Shown: piece by piece, positions 1 to 8,768 of the stretch
Layout of the letters: every line of letters starts with the position of its first letter
Numbering within the stretch: position 1 is the stretch's first letter
Source of the DNA: Bacteroidia bacterium
GTDB taxonomy: Bacteria; Bacteroidota; Bacteroidia; UKL13-3
DNA: 43,692 bases
NCBI GenBank assembly: GCA_020049855.1
Contig: JAGVLJ010000023.1
Coordinates: 1 to 43,692, forward strand
Direction: 5' to 3'
Position numbers and translations under genes: made by a program
Notes under the pieces: model-generated
Databases searched by the model: none
What the model was told of the DNA's origin: nothing
Seen by the model: only the letters and a program-made list of their open reading frames with translations

Positions 1-1884
1 GCCAAAAATAACTTGATTAATGCAAGAGCCTATTTCGAAAATTTGGAATTGCGTGCAGCCGATACTGCCAGTGGCAAGCCAAAAATAGCGGAAATTTATT
101 TAGCTTATCAGCAACGTTGTTTTAAAGCAAGTGCAATGGATTTTGACGACCTGCTTATAAAAACATACGAATTACTGAACAAGCATGCCGATGTACTCAA
201 TAAGTATCAGCATCAGTTTCGTTACATTATGGTTGATGAGTTTCAGGATACTAATCATTGCCAGTATATGATTATCCGTAAGTTGGCAGCTGCCTATCAG
301 AATATTTGTGTGGTGGGCGATGATGCCCAAAGTATTTATGCGTTTCGAGGAGCTACTATTAAAAATATTCTCGATTTCAATAAGGATTATCCCGAGTTAA
401 AGGTTTTTAAACTAGAGCAAAACTATCGGAGCACGCAAACTATTGTTGATGCTTCTTCAAGCATCATTCTTAAAAATCGCGACCAGCTTAAAAAGAAAAT
501 TTTTACAAAGAACCCTGAGGGCAATAAAATAAGTGTTTTTAAAGCCATTAACGACAATGAAGAAGGGCGAATGGTAGCCTCTTCCATTTTTGAAGAAAAA
601 ATGCAGGAACGGCTGAATAATTCTGATTTTGCCATTTTGTACCGAACGAATGCACAATCACGTGCATTGGAGGAGGCATTGAGAAAAATGAATATTCCTT
701 ACCGAATTTATGGTGGATTATCCTTTTATCAACGCAAAGAGGTAAAAGATCTGCTGGCGTATTTTCGATTAATAATTAATCCGAATGATGAGGAGGCTCT
801 AAGAAGAATTATCAATTATCCGGTACGTGGAATTGGTAGAACAAGTATCGAAAAATTAGCAATACTTGCCGATGCTCATAATACCACTCTATGGCGCATT
901 ATTGAAAATAGTGAATCGTTTACCAAAGAACTTAAAGCAGCAGTAAAACCGCTAAGTGATTTTAGAACCATGATACAGCATTTTGCTGTGCTGATGAAAA
1001 ATCAATCTGCATACGAGGTGGCTGAATATGTAGCTAAACAAACAGGCTTACTGAAATCATTGTACGAGGATAAAACCGTAGAAGGGGTGGCCCGTTTTGA
1101 AAACATAAAGGAGTTGCTGAATGGGGTAAAAGAATTTACCGTACAGGAGCCGGTAGAGGGAGAAGTAAATTTTCTGCCCCGTACGCTTGACAATTATATG
1201 CAGGATATAGCACTGCTTACCGATGCCGATAAGGATAACGATGAAGATATTGATAAGGTAAAGCTCATGACCATTCATGCGTCAAAAGGATTAGAATTTT
1301 CGCATGTTTTTATTGTTGGCCTTGAAGAAAATCTATTTCCTTCGCAATTGTCGCTCAACAGCCGCCAGGAACTGGAAGAAGAACGCAGACTATTTTATGT
1401 TGCCATGACCCGAGCCATGCGTAAACTTACGTTAACTTTTGCCACCAGCCGATTTAAATTCGGTACCTTAAACCCGGCTGAACCAAGCAGGTTTTTAGCT
1501 GAGATTGACCCACAGCACCTGAAGATGGAACGTCTATTTGCAAGCGGGCAACCAACTTCACGTGATCTGTCGGGATTTGAAATGCCGTTTACGGAAAAGC
1601 GGACTTCCCTCTCGGGGTTGAATGTGAAAGGTAAATTTTCGAAACCGGCAGTTGCTTTTACCAAACCGATACCAAAAGTACAAACCAACGATGATCCCGA
1701 TTTTGTTCCAGATGATACCAGCGGACTCACGGAGGGAATGCAGGTAGTTCATCAACGATTTGGCAAAGGAACTGTTGAAAAAGTAGAAGGAAATGCCGAT
1801 AGCCGGAAGGCCACCATTAATTTTATGGGATTAGGGTCAAAACAGCTGATTTTGAAGTTTGCAAAGCTCAAAATACTTTCATAG
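1..1884 (+). CDS. UvrD/PcrA/Rep-family DNA helicase, 5' truncated by window edge
   Basis: This is a superfamily 1A ATP-dependent 3'-5' helicase of the UvrD/PcrA type, acting in excision repair and in clearing replication or recombination intermediates. The reading frame is open from base 1, so the N-terminus with the Walker A motif lies outside the window. Visible helicase motifs are VDEFQDTN (II), VVGDDAQSIYAFRGA (III), LEQNYRST (IV), MTIHASKGLEF (V) and FYVAMTRA (VI). The last about 50 residues (GMQVVHQRFGKGTVEKVEG) form the Tudor-like tail typical of PcrA/UvrD rather than Rep. The end is intact. UvrD versus PcrA naming cannot be settled here. Confidence 0.95.
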   Translation, partial: AKNNLINARAYFENLELRAADTASGKPKIAEIYLAYQQRCFKASAMDFDDLLIKTYELLNKHADVLNKYQHQFRYIMVDEFQDTNHCQYMIIRKLAAAYQNICVVGDDAQSIYAFRGATIKNILDFNKDYPELKVFKLEQNYRSTQTIVDASSSIILKNRDQLKKKIFTKNPEGNKISVFKAINDNEEGRMVASSIFEEKMQERLNNSDFAILYRTNAQSRALEEALRKMNIPYRIYGGLSFYQRKEVKDLLAYFRLIINPNDEEALRRIINYPVRGIGRTSIEKLAILADAHNTTLWRIIENSESFTKELKAAVKPLSDFRTMIQHFAVLMKNQSAYEVAEYVAKQTGLLKSLYEDKTVEGVARFENIKELLNGVKEFTVQEPVEGEVNFLPRTLDNYMQDIALLTDADKDNDEDIDKVKLMTIHASKGLEFSHVFIVGLEENLFPSQLSLNSRQELEEERRLFYVAMTRAMRKLTLTFATSRFKFGTLNPAEPSRFLAEIDPQHLKMERLFASGQPTSRDLSGFEMPFTEKRTSLSGLNVKGKFSKPAVAFTKPIPKVQTNDDPDFVPDDTSGLTEGMQVVHQRFGKGTVEKVEGNADSRKATINFMGLGSKQLILKFAKLKILS

Positions 1885-1931
1885 GTTTTTTACAAGGAAT
1901 ATTCCCTATTTTGCAACATTAATTTTAGTTC

Positions 1932-2582
1932 ATGGAATACAACACCAGCCGAAGCAGAATGTACATAAGCGAGTATGGTCGTAATGTACAGAAAATGGTT
2001 GACCACCTGCTTTCTATTTCTGATAAAGAAGAGCGCACACGTAAAGCAAATTTAGTCGTAGGGGTTATGGGTAACCTCAATCCGCAGTTGCGCGACTCGG
2101 TTGACTGGAAGCATAAACTTTGGGATCACATTCACATCATTTCCGATTTTAAACTGGATGTGGATGCACCTTATCCCGTTCCTTCTCCTGAAGAGGTGAT
2201 GCGCAAACCCGAGCGGTTGAATTATCCGGAAACAAGAATCAGGTATCGTTTTTACGGGAAAAATATCGAGAAAATGATTGAGCGTGCCCGGGAGATGGAA
2301 GAAGGGCCTACCAAAAAATATTTTATCAATATCATTGGTTCGTTTATGCGTGCTGCCTGTCGTCAATGGAATGATGAAGTGCTGCCCGATGAAGCTGTAA
2401 TTAACCATATGGCCGAATTGTCTCAGGGTAAAATTCAGTTAGAAGCTGAAGAGGGCGCACATGATTTCAGTTTAGGGGATAAAGGACAACGTACCAGCAA
2501 ACCATTCTATAAAAATAAGAACCAGTTTAACCGGAACAAAGGCAATAAATTTCATAATAACCGCAACCGCAACAGGAAATAA
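1932..2582 (+). CDS. DUF4290 family protein
   Basis: A 216-residue soluble protein of unknown function that I recognise as the Bacteroidota family DUF4290, from its N-terminus MEYNTSRSRMYISEYGRNVQ and the GVMGNLNPQLRD / WKHKLWDHIHIISDF segments. The C-terminal 40 residues are a low-complexity basic tail rich in Lys, Asn and Arg (FNRNKGNKFHNNRNRNRK), which suggests nucleic-acid contact, though that is inference. Only 6 bases separate it from murA, so the two are probably co-transcribed. This pairing occurs elsewhere in the phylum. Translation starts at an ATG with no Shine-Dalgarno sequence upstream. Confidence 0.85.
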   Translation: MEYNTSRSRMYISEYGRNVQKMVDHLLSISDKEERTRKANLVVGVMGNLNPQLRDSVDWKHKLWDHIHIISDFKLDVDAPYPVPSPEEVMRKPERLNYPETRIRYRFYGKNIEKMIERAREMEEGPTKKYFINIIGSFMRAACRQWNDEVLPDEAVINHMAELSQGKIQLEAEEGAHDFSLGDKGQRTSKPFYKNKNQFNRNKGNKFHNNRNRNRK

Positions 2583-2588
2583 AACCAA

Positions 2589-3896
2589 ATGGGGGCATTT
2601 AAAATAACAGGTGGACTACCCCTTAGCGGCACAGTAGTTCCTCAGGGTGCCAAAAACGAAGCACTTCAAATTATCTCAGCCGTTCTGCTCACTCCCGAAA
2701 AAGTTACTATTTCCAATATACCCAATATTCGTGATGTAATGAAACTCATCGAACTGATTGGTGATATGGGAGTCGTAGTGCAACAGGTTAATGAGCATAC
2801 ATTTTGTTTTGAAGCCGGAGAGGTAAACCTTGAATACCTGCGCAGTGATGATTTTCGCAAAAAAGGAGCAGCACTACGCGGTTCCATTATGATTATTGGT
2901 CCTTTACTTGCCCGTTACGGATTAGCATATATTCCCGAGCCGGGAGGGGATAAAATTGGAAGAAGGCCGGTTGATACACACCTTCGCGGGTTTGAAGCAT
3001 TGGGTGCTACCTTTGATCATTTACGTGATGATCGCTACTATCGCATTGATGCCAGAAACCTGAAAGGAACCTATATGGTACTTGACGAAGCTTCCGTAAC
3101 TGGTACAGCTAATATTGTGATGGCTGCTTCATTGGCAAAAGGGATTACTCAAATTTACAATGCTGCCTGCGAACCATACCTGCAGCAGTTGTGTAAAATG
3201 ATTAACCGCATGGGTGGAAAAATAAGCGGCATAGGATCTAATTTACTTACCATTGAAGGCGTGGAAAATTTAGGCGGATGTGAACACCGCATGTTGCCTG
3301 ACATGATTGAAATAGGAAGCTTTATCGGGCTGGCTGCTACTACCAATTCTGAAATTACGATTAAAGATTGCTCCATTGCTGAATTAGGCGTTATTCCATC
3401 CGTATTTAAAAAGATGGGAATCGAAATGGAATTCAGGGGAGATGATATTTATATTCCTAAGCAGGATTCGTATAAAATTCAAACACTCATTGACGGATCC
3501 ATTCTTACTATACGCGATGGCATTTGGCCGGCTTTTACACCCGATTTGATTTCCATTGCGTTGGTTACGGCAACTCAGGCTAAAGGAAGTGTACTCATTC
3601 ACCAATGGATGTTTGAGAGCCGCTTGTTTTTTGTCGACAATCTGATTGATATGGGAGCTAAAATTATTTTATGCGACCCTCATCGTGCGGTAGTAATTGG
3701 TTCGAATCGTGAAACAAAGTTACGTGGAATTACCATGAGCTCTCCTGATATCAGGGCAGGAGTGGCAATGCTCATTGCCGCTTTGGCTGCTAATGGCACA
3801 AGTACGATCAATAATATTGAACAAATTGACCGCGGATATCAACACATTGATACACGTTTGCGTGCACTGGGAGCTAAAATTGAACGAATAGATTAG
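2589..3896 (+). CDS. murA: UDP-N-acetylglucosamine 1-carboxyvinyltransferase (MurA)
   Basis: MurA transfers enolpyruvate from PEP to UDP-GlcNAc, the first committed step of cytoplasmic peptidoglycan precursor synthesis. The 435 residues match the family length. Lys22 sits in the conserved QGAKNEAL motif. The active-site loop reads PEPGGDKIGRRPVD: Asp121 stands where E. coli has catalytic Cys115, the residue that fosfomycin alkylates. The rest is typical of the Bacteroidota form (DEASVTGTANIVMAA, CEPYLQQLCKM, MFESRLFFVD, SPDIRAGVAMLIAALAA). It lies just after DUF4290 on the same strand and no second enolpyruvyl transferase is visible, so it is probably the housekeeping enzyme. Confidence 0.96.
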   Translation: MGAFKITGGLPLSGTVVPQGAKNEALQIISAVLLTPEKVTISNIPNIRDVMKLIELIGDMGVVVQQVNEHTFCFEAGEVNLEYLRSDDFRKKGAALRGSIMIIGPLLARYGLAYIPEPGGDKIGRRPVDTHLRGFEALGATFDHLRDDRYYRIDARNLKGTYMVLDEASVTGTANIVMAASLAKGITQIYNAACEPYLQQLCKMINRMGGKISGIGSNLLTIEGVENLGGCEHRMLPDMIEIGSFIGLAATTNSEITIKDCSIAELGVIPSVFKKMGIEMEFRGDDIYIPKQDSYKIQTLIDGSILTIRDGIWPAFTPDLISIALVTATQAKGSVLIHQWMFESRLFFVDNLIDMGAKIILCDPHRAVVIGSNRETKLRGITMSSPDIRAGVAMLIAALAANGTSTINNIEQIDRGYQHIDTRLRALGAKIERID

Positions 3897-4636
3897 TATT
3901 ACTGAGCAACTACTTCCGAATGAAGTTATCCTCCGTTATTTAAAATTGAAAGAGAATAAATACATTTTGTAAATGCAGCCAACTTTGAATTTATATTTAT
4001 GAGCTGTACGTGACACATACCTCACAGCTTTGCCGTTAATATCCGTAAATGTTGCCACCGGAATTGCTCAGGTTTTTGATTTCATTGCAATTGGCAAAAA
4101 TTCCGATAAACGGAAGGGGTAGTAATACTGATATTTTTATTTTATGTTATCAATATTCATTGTAATCCCTGAAGGAGTAGATACGGTAATTCCGAAGAAC
4201 TCGATAGACGGGGTTGAGGATGCGTTGTTCCAGTTATTCACTTACTGATGGAATTATTTACATTGCTTAGCGAATCTTTAGCAATCATTACCACTCCGAA
4301 GGTTTTGAATTGGAAATTGGAAGGCGTTGTTTACTGCAATTTATTTTTATTATATCAATGGCAGCAGCGAAATATGAGGAAGACTCAGTAACACTTGGTA
4401 GTAATATAACTTGAGATGTGGAACTCCTATTGCCATAAGTTTAACTGCCTATATTTCCAGTTTTAGCTCTTCATTTAATAGCATTAAAAGCCGTATTTAA
4501 TCAGGCGGGTGAAGCAAATCATAGGCAAGTGCTAAACATGCTAAAAGGGAAAGTAAAATACGTATCTGCACAGCATGGTTCTATTACTAAGTTGTGAATA
4601 ATTTTAAACAGACTTTTTTTTAGAAAGATAGTAGCA
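3897..4636. other. Gene-poor spacer with decayed coding-like fragments
   Basis: No intact gene is visible over 740 bases. Protein-like stretches survive in frames broken by stops and shifts. On the minus strand, about 4320-4250 reads KTFGVVMIAKDSLSNVNNSISK. About 4245-4140 then reads NNWNNASSTPSIEFFGITVS and ends before a stop at NIDNIK. The same frame continues to about 3990 with AIPVATFTDINGKAVRY after two stops. On the plus strand, 4445-4597 is a 50-codon open frame without an upstream start (ALKAVFNQAGEANHRQVLNM...). The simplest reading is remnants of one or more lost genes, the minus-strand one resembling a secreted protein. I cannot name a family. Confidence 0.4.
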
Positions 4637-5317
4637 TCAAAGCGAAAAATCAATTGGTATTATACCCTTTGAAATTAAATAACTATTGGTCTTAGAAAAA
4701 GGTTTCGACCCGAAAAATCCGGAGTAAGCTGAAAAGGGAGAAGGGTGTGCTGATTTGATAATGAGATGATTTTTATAATCGATCAACTTTTCTTTCCCAT
4801 GAGCATATTTCCCCCACAAAATAAAAACAAGATTTACTTTTTGGCTTGATAGCAATCCAATAACTTTATCGGTGAAAACTTCCCATCCTTGATTTTGATG
4901 CGACCCGGCCTGATTAGCTCTCACGGTAAGCGTGGCATTGAGTAATAATACCCCTTGATGAGTCCATTTGGTAAGGTCTCCGTTTAGGGGTGGTTTTATT
5001 CCTAAATCGCTTTCAAGTTCTTTAAAAATATTTTGTAAGGAAGGCGGTTGTTTAACACCGGGGGCAACCGAAAAACATAACCCGTTAGCTTGTCCTGTCC
5101 CATGGTAAGGGTCTTGTCCAAGAATAACTACTTTTACTTTATCAAAAGGGGTATTGTCAAATGCAGCAAATATTTTGTTTCCCGGAGGGTAAATGGTTTG
5201 TCCGTTTTGTTTTTCATTCAGCAAATACTGTTTCAGTTTTACAAAATAATCCTTACTGAACTCCTGAATGAGTAGTTGCTTCCAACTGTTGTTAAGTTTT
5301 ATTGAGTTGCTGTCCAC
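4637..5317 (-). CDS. ung: Uracil-DNA glycosylase, family 1
   Basis: Ung removes uracil from DNA by cleaving the N-glycosidic bond, starting base excision repair. The protein is 226 residues, a normal family length. The catalytic water-activating loop is ILGQDPYHG with Asp69. The uracil-binding region is GLCFSVAPGVKQPPSLQNIFKEL. The C-terminal loop HPSPFSAYSGFFG carries the catalytic His191. The start is a GTG at 5317 that lies inside the end of ilvE, giving a 19-base overlap, and no better ATG gives a complete N-terminus. Overlap and shared strand indicate co-transcription with ilvE. Confidence 0.95.
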   Translation of the reverse strand: MDSNSIKLNNSWKQLLIQEFSKDYFVKLKQYLLNEKQNGQTIYPPGNKIFAAFDNTPFDKVKVVILGQDPYHGTGQANGLCFSVAPGVKQPPSLQNIFKELESDLGIKPPLNGDLTKWTHQGVLLLNATLTVRANQAGSHQNQGWEVFTDKVIGLLSSQKVNLVFILWGKYAHGKEKLIDYKNHLIIKSAHPSPFSAYSGFFGSKPFSKTNSYLISKGIIPIDFSL

Positions 5318-6378
5318 GGTTTATCCGTTGCTTTCATTAACCAACCAAAAGAGTCGGGGGTACGGGCATTTTTAATATTTTCTAAACTTGCTTTAAGAAA
5401 ATTACAAACCTTTCTGTTAGCTATCTCCGGTAAATTAAAATCTTTTCCTTTGTAACCAATGGTAAGAATGGGGGCAATGGTAGCAGCTGTTCCTGTTCCA
5501 AATGCATCGGCAAGCGTACCATTCCGGTGTGCTTCCATTACTTCATCAATACTTATTTTTCGTTCTTCTACTTCAATTCCTTCAGCTCTTAACAGGTCAA
5601 TGCATGACTTGCGTGTTACTCCATCCAGAATATTTCCGTCAAGTTCTGGGGTGAGTACTTTACCGCCAATATCAAAAAACAGATTCATGGTTCCCGATTC
5701 TTCTACATATTTAAATTCGCGGCCATCCATCCAAATAATTTGGTCGTATCCTTCTTTTTGAGCTTCTTTGGTTGGCAACATGGATATTCCGTAGTTTCCT
5801 GCTGCTTTGGCAAATCCTGCACCTCCGTCAAAGGAGCGTACATATTTATCGGCTACTTTAACTTTGAGTGGTTTGGTGTAATAGGCATTTACCGGGCAGG
5901 CAAAAATAATAAAGGTGAAATTAGATGATGGCCTTACCCCAATAAAATCATCGGTGGCAAACATAAATGGGCGAAGATATAACCCACTACCTTCTCCGGT
6001 CGGAATCCAGTTTTTATCAAGTAGCACCAACTGCCTTAGTCCTTCCATAAAAAGTTCCTGAGGAATTTCGGGCATACACATGCGGGCTGCAGATTTATTA
6101 AATCGGGTCCAGTTTTCAAGCGGGCGGAATAGTAAGGGATTTCCTTGGTTGTCTTTGTTGGCTTTCATTCCCTCAAATATTCCCTGTCCGTAATGAATTA
6201 CACTCATTGCCGGACTGAACGACAAGGGGCCGTAAGGAATAATTTGGGGACTTTGCCATTGTCCATTGGCATAGTCTACTTTAAACATGTGGTCAGAAAA
6301 GATTTTACCGAATTCGATATGCTTGAAATCGCATTCATTTATCCTCGACTTGGAGGTGCGTGTAATTTGAATATTCAT
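5299..6378 (-). CDS. ilvE: Branched-chain amino acid aminotransferase
   Basis: A PLP-dependent fold-type IV transaminase that interconverts valine, leucine and isoleucine with their 2-oxo acids, using glutamate/2-oxoglutarate. It has 359 residues, the length of the longer bacterial and eukaryote-like BCAT group. The Schiff-base lysine is Lys191 in GFAKAAGNYG. Other signatures are YGQGIFEGMKA (residues 63-73), EESGTMNLFF and the phosphate-binding FGTGTAATIAPI near the C-terminus. The ATG at 6378 follows a good Bacteroidota-type promoter. Ung overlaps its 3' end. Confidence 0.95.
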   Translation of the reverse strand: MNIQITRTSKSRINECDFKHIEFGKIFSDHMFKVDYANGQWQSPQIIPYGPLSFSPAMSVIHYGQGIFEGMKANKDNQGNPLLFRPLENWTRFNKSAARMCMPEIPQELFMEGLRQLVLLDKNWIPTGEGSGLYLRPFMFATDDFIGVRPSSNFTFIIFACPVNAYYTKPLKVKVADKYVRSFDGGAGFAKAAGNYGISMLPTKEAQKEGYDQIIWMDGREFKYVEESGTMNLFFDIGGKVLTPELDGNILDGVTRKSCIDLLRAEGIEVEERKISIDEVMEAHRNGTLADAFGTGTAATIAPILTIGYKGKDFNLPEIANRKVCNFLKASLENIKNARTPDSFGWLMKATDKPWTATQ

Positions 6379-6401
6379 CTTAATTTTGTTGATGAGGCGG
6401 T

Positions 6402-6432
6402 CAAATTTCGTGTAATTTGCATCTAAATCAAA
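6402..6432 (-). promoter_or_regulatory. Predicted Bacteroidota-type promoter for ilvE-ung
   Basis: On the minus strand, TTTG (6429-6432) is followed after 19 bases by GAAATTTG (6402-6409). The phylum's primary-sigma consensus is TTTG, about 19-21 bases, then TAnnTTTG, so one position of the -7 element differs. The ilvE ATG lies 23 bases further on. The short gap to the plus-strand gene at 6435 probably holds a divergent promoter as well. Confidence 0.5.
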
Positions 6433-6434
6433 TT

Positions 6435-6953
6435 ATGGACGGGTTTAATTCTTTACTTGCTGATAAAAACGCGCTTACGTTATTGTATGACGATAAGTTA
6501 TATCTTATAAAAGGGGAACAACGGGCAACTATACTTCCGGATGTAGGTGCGGATATGAAAATAGAAGGGGTTACATCTTCCCCTATTCCACCCAATGGAA
6601 TTGTTTTTATTTACCGAAGTGATGAGGAACTTGATCAATCCGAACAGCAACTTTTTTCGGATATGGTTACAAAAGGACTCAAATTAGCATTGGATGAAGT
6701 ATTTCTGGTACGTATTCCATTAGCCGATTCATTAACTTTTAATGAACTAAAGGAAAGGTATCGTGCTGCTAAAATTATTCTCTGGGGGTTATCCGCATCC
6801 GATATAGGATTAAATCAACTTATTTCAAAATATAGGGTAGCACAGGTGGAGGATGGGTGCAAATTACTGGCAGCCGACACTCTTGAGAAGATTTCACGTG
6901 ATTTAAGTATAAAAAAGCAACTTTGGGCAAGTTTGCAGGAAATGTTTAAATAA
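6435..6953 (+). CDS. Hypothetical protein, about 172 residues
   Basis: I do not recognise this family. The frame opens with a TTG at 6417, but the ATG at 6435 (MDGFNSLLADKNALTLLYDD) is the more likely start. There is no signal peptide or membrane segment. The product is acidic to neutral and soluble, with mixed alpha/beta segments such as GIVFIYRSDEELDQSEQQLF, AAKIILWGLSASDIGL and KLLAADTLEKIS. It ends three bases before the ATG of the nucleotide pyrophosphatase gene, so they form a two-gene unit. By layout it resembles the small unknown proteins that accompany housekeeping genes in Bacteroidota. No function is claimed. Confidence 0.75.
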   Translation: MDGFNSLLADKNALTLLYDDKLYLIKGEQRATILPDVGADMKIEGVTSSPIPPNGIVFIYRSDEELDQSEQQLFSDMVTKGLKLALDEVFLVRIPLADSLTFNELKERYRAAKIILWGLSASDIGLNQLISKYRVAQVEDGCKLLAADTLEKISRDLSIKKQLWASLQEMFK

Positions 6954-6956
6954 CTC

Positions 6957-7538
6957 ATGCAACAACTACTGGTTTTCGCCACCCAAAATAAGAATAAAGC
7001 TATTGAAATAAATGCCCTGCTGGAGGGACGATTTGATGTCCGGTCTTTAATTGATCTGGGCTACCCTGACGATATACCTGAAACAGGAGACACCCTTGAG
7101 GCAAATGCCCTGATTAAAGCAAGATATGTTTTTAAATTATTTGGGAAAAATTGTTTTGCCGATGATACCGGATTAGAGGTGGATGCTTTAAGCGGAGCTC
7201 CAGGTGTTTATTCGGCAAGGTATGCCGGAGCGCACAAAAACGCTGCTGATAATATTAATTTAGTTTTGCAGAAGCTAAAAAATAGCACCAACCGCAAAGC
7301 ACATTTTAGAACCGTGATTGCTCTTATTTGGGAAGGGAAAGAGTATTCATTTGAAGGAATTGTTAAGGGAGAAATCAGTACAGAGAAAAGCGGAACCGAT
7401 GGATTTGGATATGATCCGGTGTTTAAGCCTGAAAATTCAAAACTAACATTTGCCCAAATGACATTAAGAGAGAAAAACCTAATAAGTCATCGGGCACGCG
7501 CGTTTGCCCAAATGAAAGATTTTTTAATGAGCCTATAA
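6957..7538 (+). CDS. rdgB: Non-canonical purine NTP pyrophosphatase (RdgB/HAM1 family)
   Basis: A cytoplasmic house-cleaning enzyme that hydrolyses dITP, ITP and XTP to monophosphates and pyrophosphate, keeping deaminated purines out of DNA and RNA. The 193 residues match the family. Motifs are FATQNKNKAIEI (substrate loop near the N-terminus), FADDTGLEVDALSGAPGVYSARYAG (metal site), TDGFGYDPVF and the C-terminal SHRARAF. It starts three bases after the preceding unknown gene and its last 6 bases overlap, tail to tail, the end of the convergent glycosyltransferase gene. Confidence 0.95.
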   Translation: MQQLLVFATQNKNKAIEINALLEGRFDVRSLIDLGYPDDIPETGDTLEANALIKARYVFKLFGKNCFADDTGLEVDALSGAPGVYSARYAGAHKNAADNINLVLQKLKNSTNRKAHFRTVIALIWEGKEYSFEGIVKGEISTEKSGTDGFGYDPVFKPENSKLTFAQMTLREKNLISHRARAFAQMKDFLMSL

Positions 7539-8630
7539 TTCTCCGCGTTCTATTTTTCTATTTTTTATAGCCTTTTCTTTCATAAAAGTACTTTCGTTTT
7601 TCATTTGCTGAAACAGGAAATTTGGTATAAAGCTAAGAATAAGTGCTATTCCAAAAATGGTAAGCATGTGACTTGTTAGAGTTGACTCTTTCATGATAAA
7701 CGCTATGATAACGAATATGATGTTTACCAGGTAAAGCAAAAGTGATGTTTCGGTGTGATTTAACCCAATGGCAAGAATAGAATGATGAATGTGGTTTTGG
7801 TCTGCCTTAAATGGAGGATGTTTCTTTATAAGGCGTATAATAACTACGCGTAAAGTATCAATTAATGGAATAATCAAAATGGCAATTGCAATAGACGGTG
7901 CCGGGATAGTTGAGCCTGAACTTGCACTCAGATCAATAAATTGAATAGCAAAAACACTCATCACAAAACCTATGACAAGTGCTCCTGAATCTCCCATAAA
8001 AATTTTAGCCGGGTTGAAATTAAAAAACAAAAAGCCAAGTAAAGCACCGCTCATGCTAAAAGCCATTATAGACCAGCCCATGTTTCCATTAAAATTAAAC
8101 CAAAGTCCAAAGGTGAGTGAAGTAATTAAACCAATTCCTCCCGCAAGTCCGTCAATGCCGTCAATCAGATTAAATGAATTGGTTATAACAATAAACGTAA
8201 ATAGGGTAAGAGCAAAACTCACCGGATATGATAATTCAAATATGCCGAATATGCCGAAAAAGCTCTTTATCCTGATATCTTCTCCGGCAATTATAATTAC
8301 GGTTGCAAGTAATTGGGCAAGTAGTTTTTTATATGGGGTTAATTTCACTAAGTCGTCTTTCAGACCTGAAAAAAACAAAATGAATAAAGCCGCTTCAAAG
8401 TACTGTATTCGGGGTAAACTGGTGTCGGTCCAAATTCCCCATAGTTTGGTAGAAATAAAAAAGCCCGCAAATATAGCCAAGCCGCCTAAACGCGGAATAT
8501 CCAAAAAATGCACTTTACGTTCATCGGGTATATCAAACAACCCTTTCATAGACGAGACCATTCGGATGGTGGGGATAACAAATACCACAATTAAAACAGC
8601 GGTAAAAAACGACAACACAAGATTTATCAT
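7533..8630 (-). CDS. Undecaprenyl-phosphate sugar-1-phosphate transferase (WecA/TagO/MraY-like)
   Basis: A polytopic inner-membrane enzyme that transfers a sugar-1-phosphate, probably GlcNAc-1-P, from its UDP-sugar to undecaprenyl phosphate, starting surface polysaccharide or O-antigen synthesis. There are about ten hydrophobic segments in 365 residues. Conserved loops are the Asp pair in GLKDDLVKLTPYKKLLAQLL, NSFNLIDGIDGLAGG, FNPAKIFMGDSGALVIGF and the basic loop KKHPPFKADQNHIHH. These place it in the WecA/TagO branch rather than true MraY, which normally lies among mur genes. The start is the ATG at 8630. Confidence 0.9.
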   Translation of the reverse strand: MINLVLSFFTAVLIVVFVIPTIRMVSSMKGLFDIPDERKVHFLDIPRLGGLAIFAGFFISTKLWGIWTDTSLPRIQYFEAALFILFFSGLKDDLVKLTPYKKLLAQLLATVIIIAGEDIRIKSFFGIFGIFELSYPVSFALTLFTFIVITNSFNLIDGIDGLAGGIGLITSLTFGLWFNFNGNMGWSIMAFSMSGALLGFLFFNFNPAKIFMGDSGALVIGFVMSVFAIQFIDLSASSGSTIPAPSIAIAILIIPLIDTLRVVIIRLIKKHPPFKADQNHIHHSILAIGLNHTETSLLLYLVNIIFVIIAFIMKESTLTSHMLTIFGIALILSFIPNFLFQQMKNESTFMKEKAIKNRKIERGEL

Positions 8631-8768
8631 TGGCAGACGATATTAGTGTTAGAATTGATATAAACTAAAAAAATTGGGTTAATGAAATTAACTGTGGCAA
8701 ATTTACACTATAATTTCAATTCTTCTCAACGTATTCAACCCACAATTTGCCTATTTCGTCTAATAGTT

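Noticed and set aside
1057-1755. Long antisense frames within the helicase gene
   Set aside because: They are shadows of a gene with strong family motifs and show no protein-like character of their own; the same holds for antisense frames in icd, dnaX, uvrC, gcdH and the permease.
7972-8646. 224-codon plus-strand frame opposite the glycosyl-1-phosphate transferase
   Set aside because: It is the complement of a membrane protein with clear motifs; long antisense frames are common opposite such sequences.
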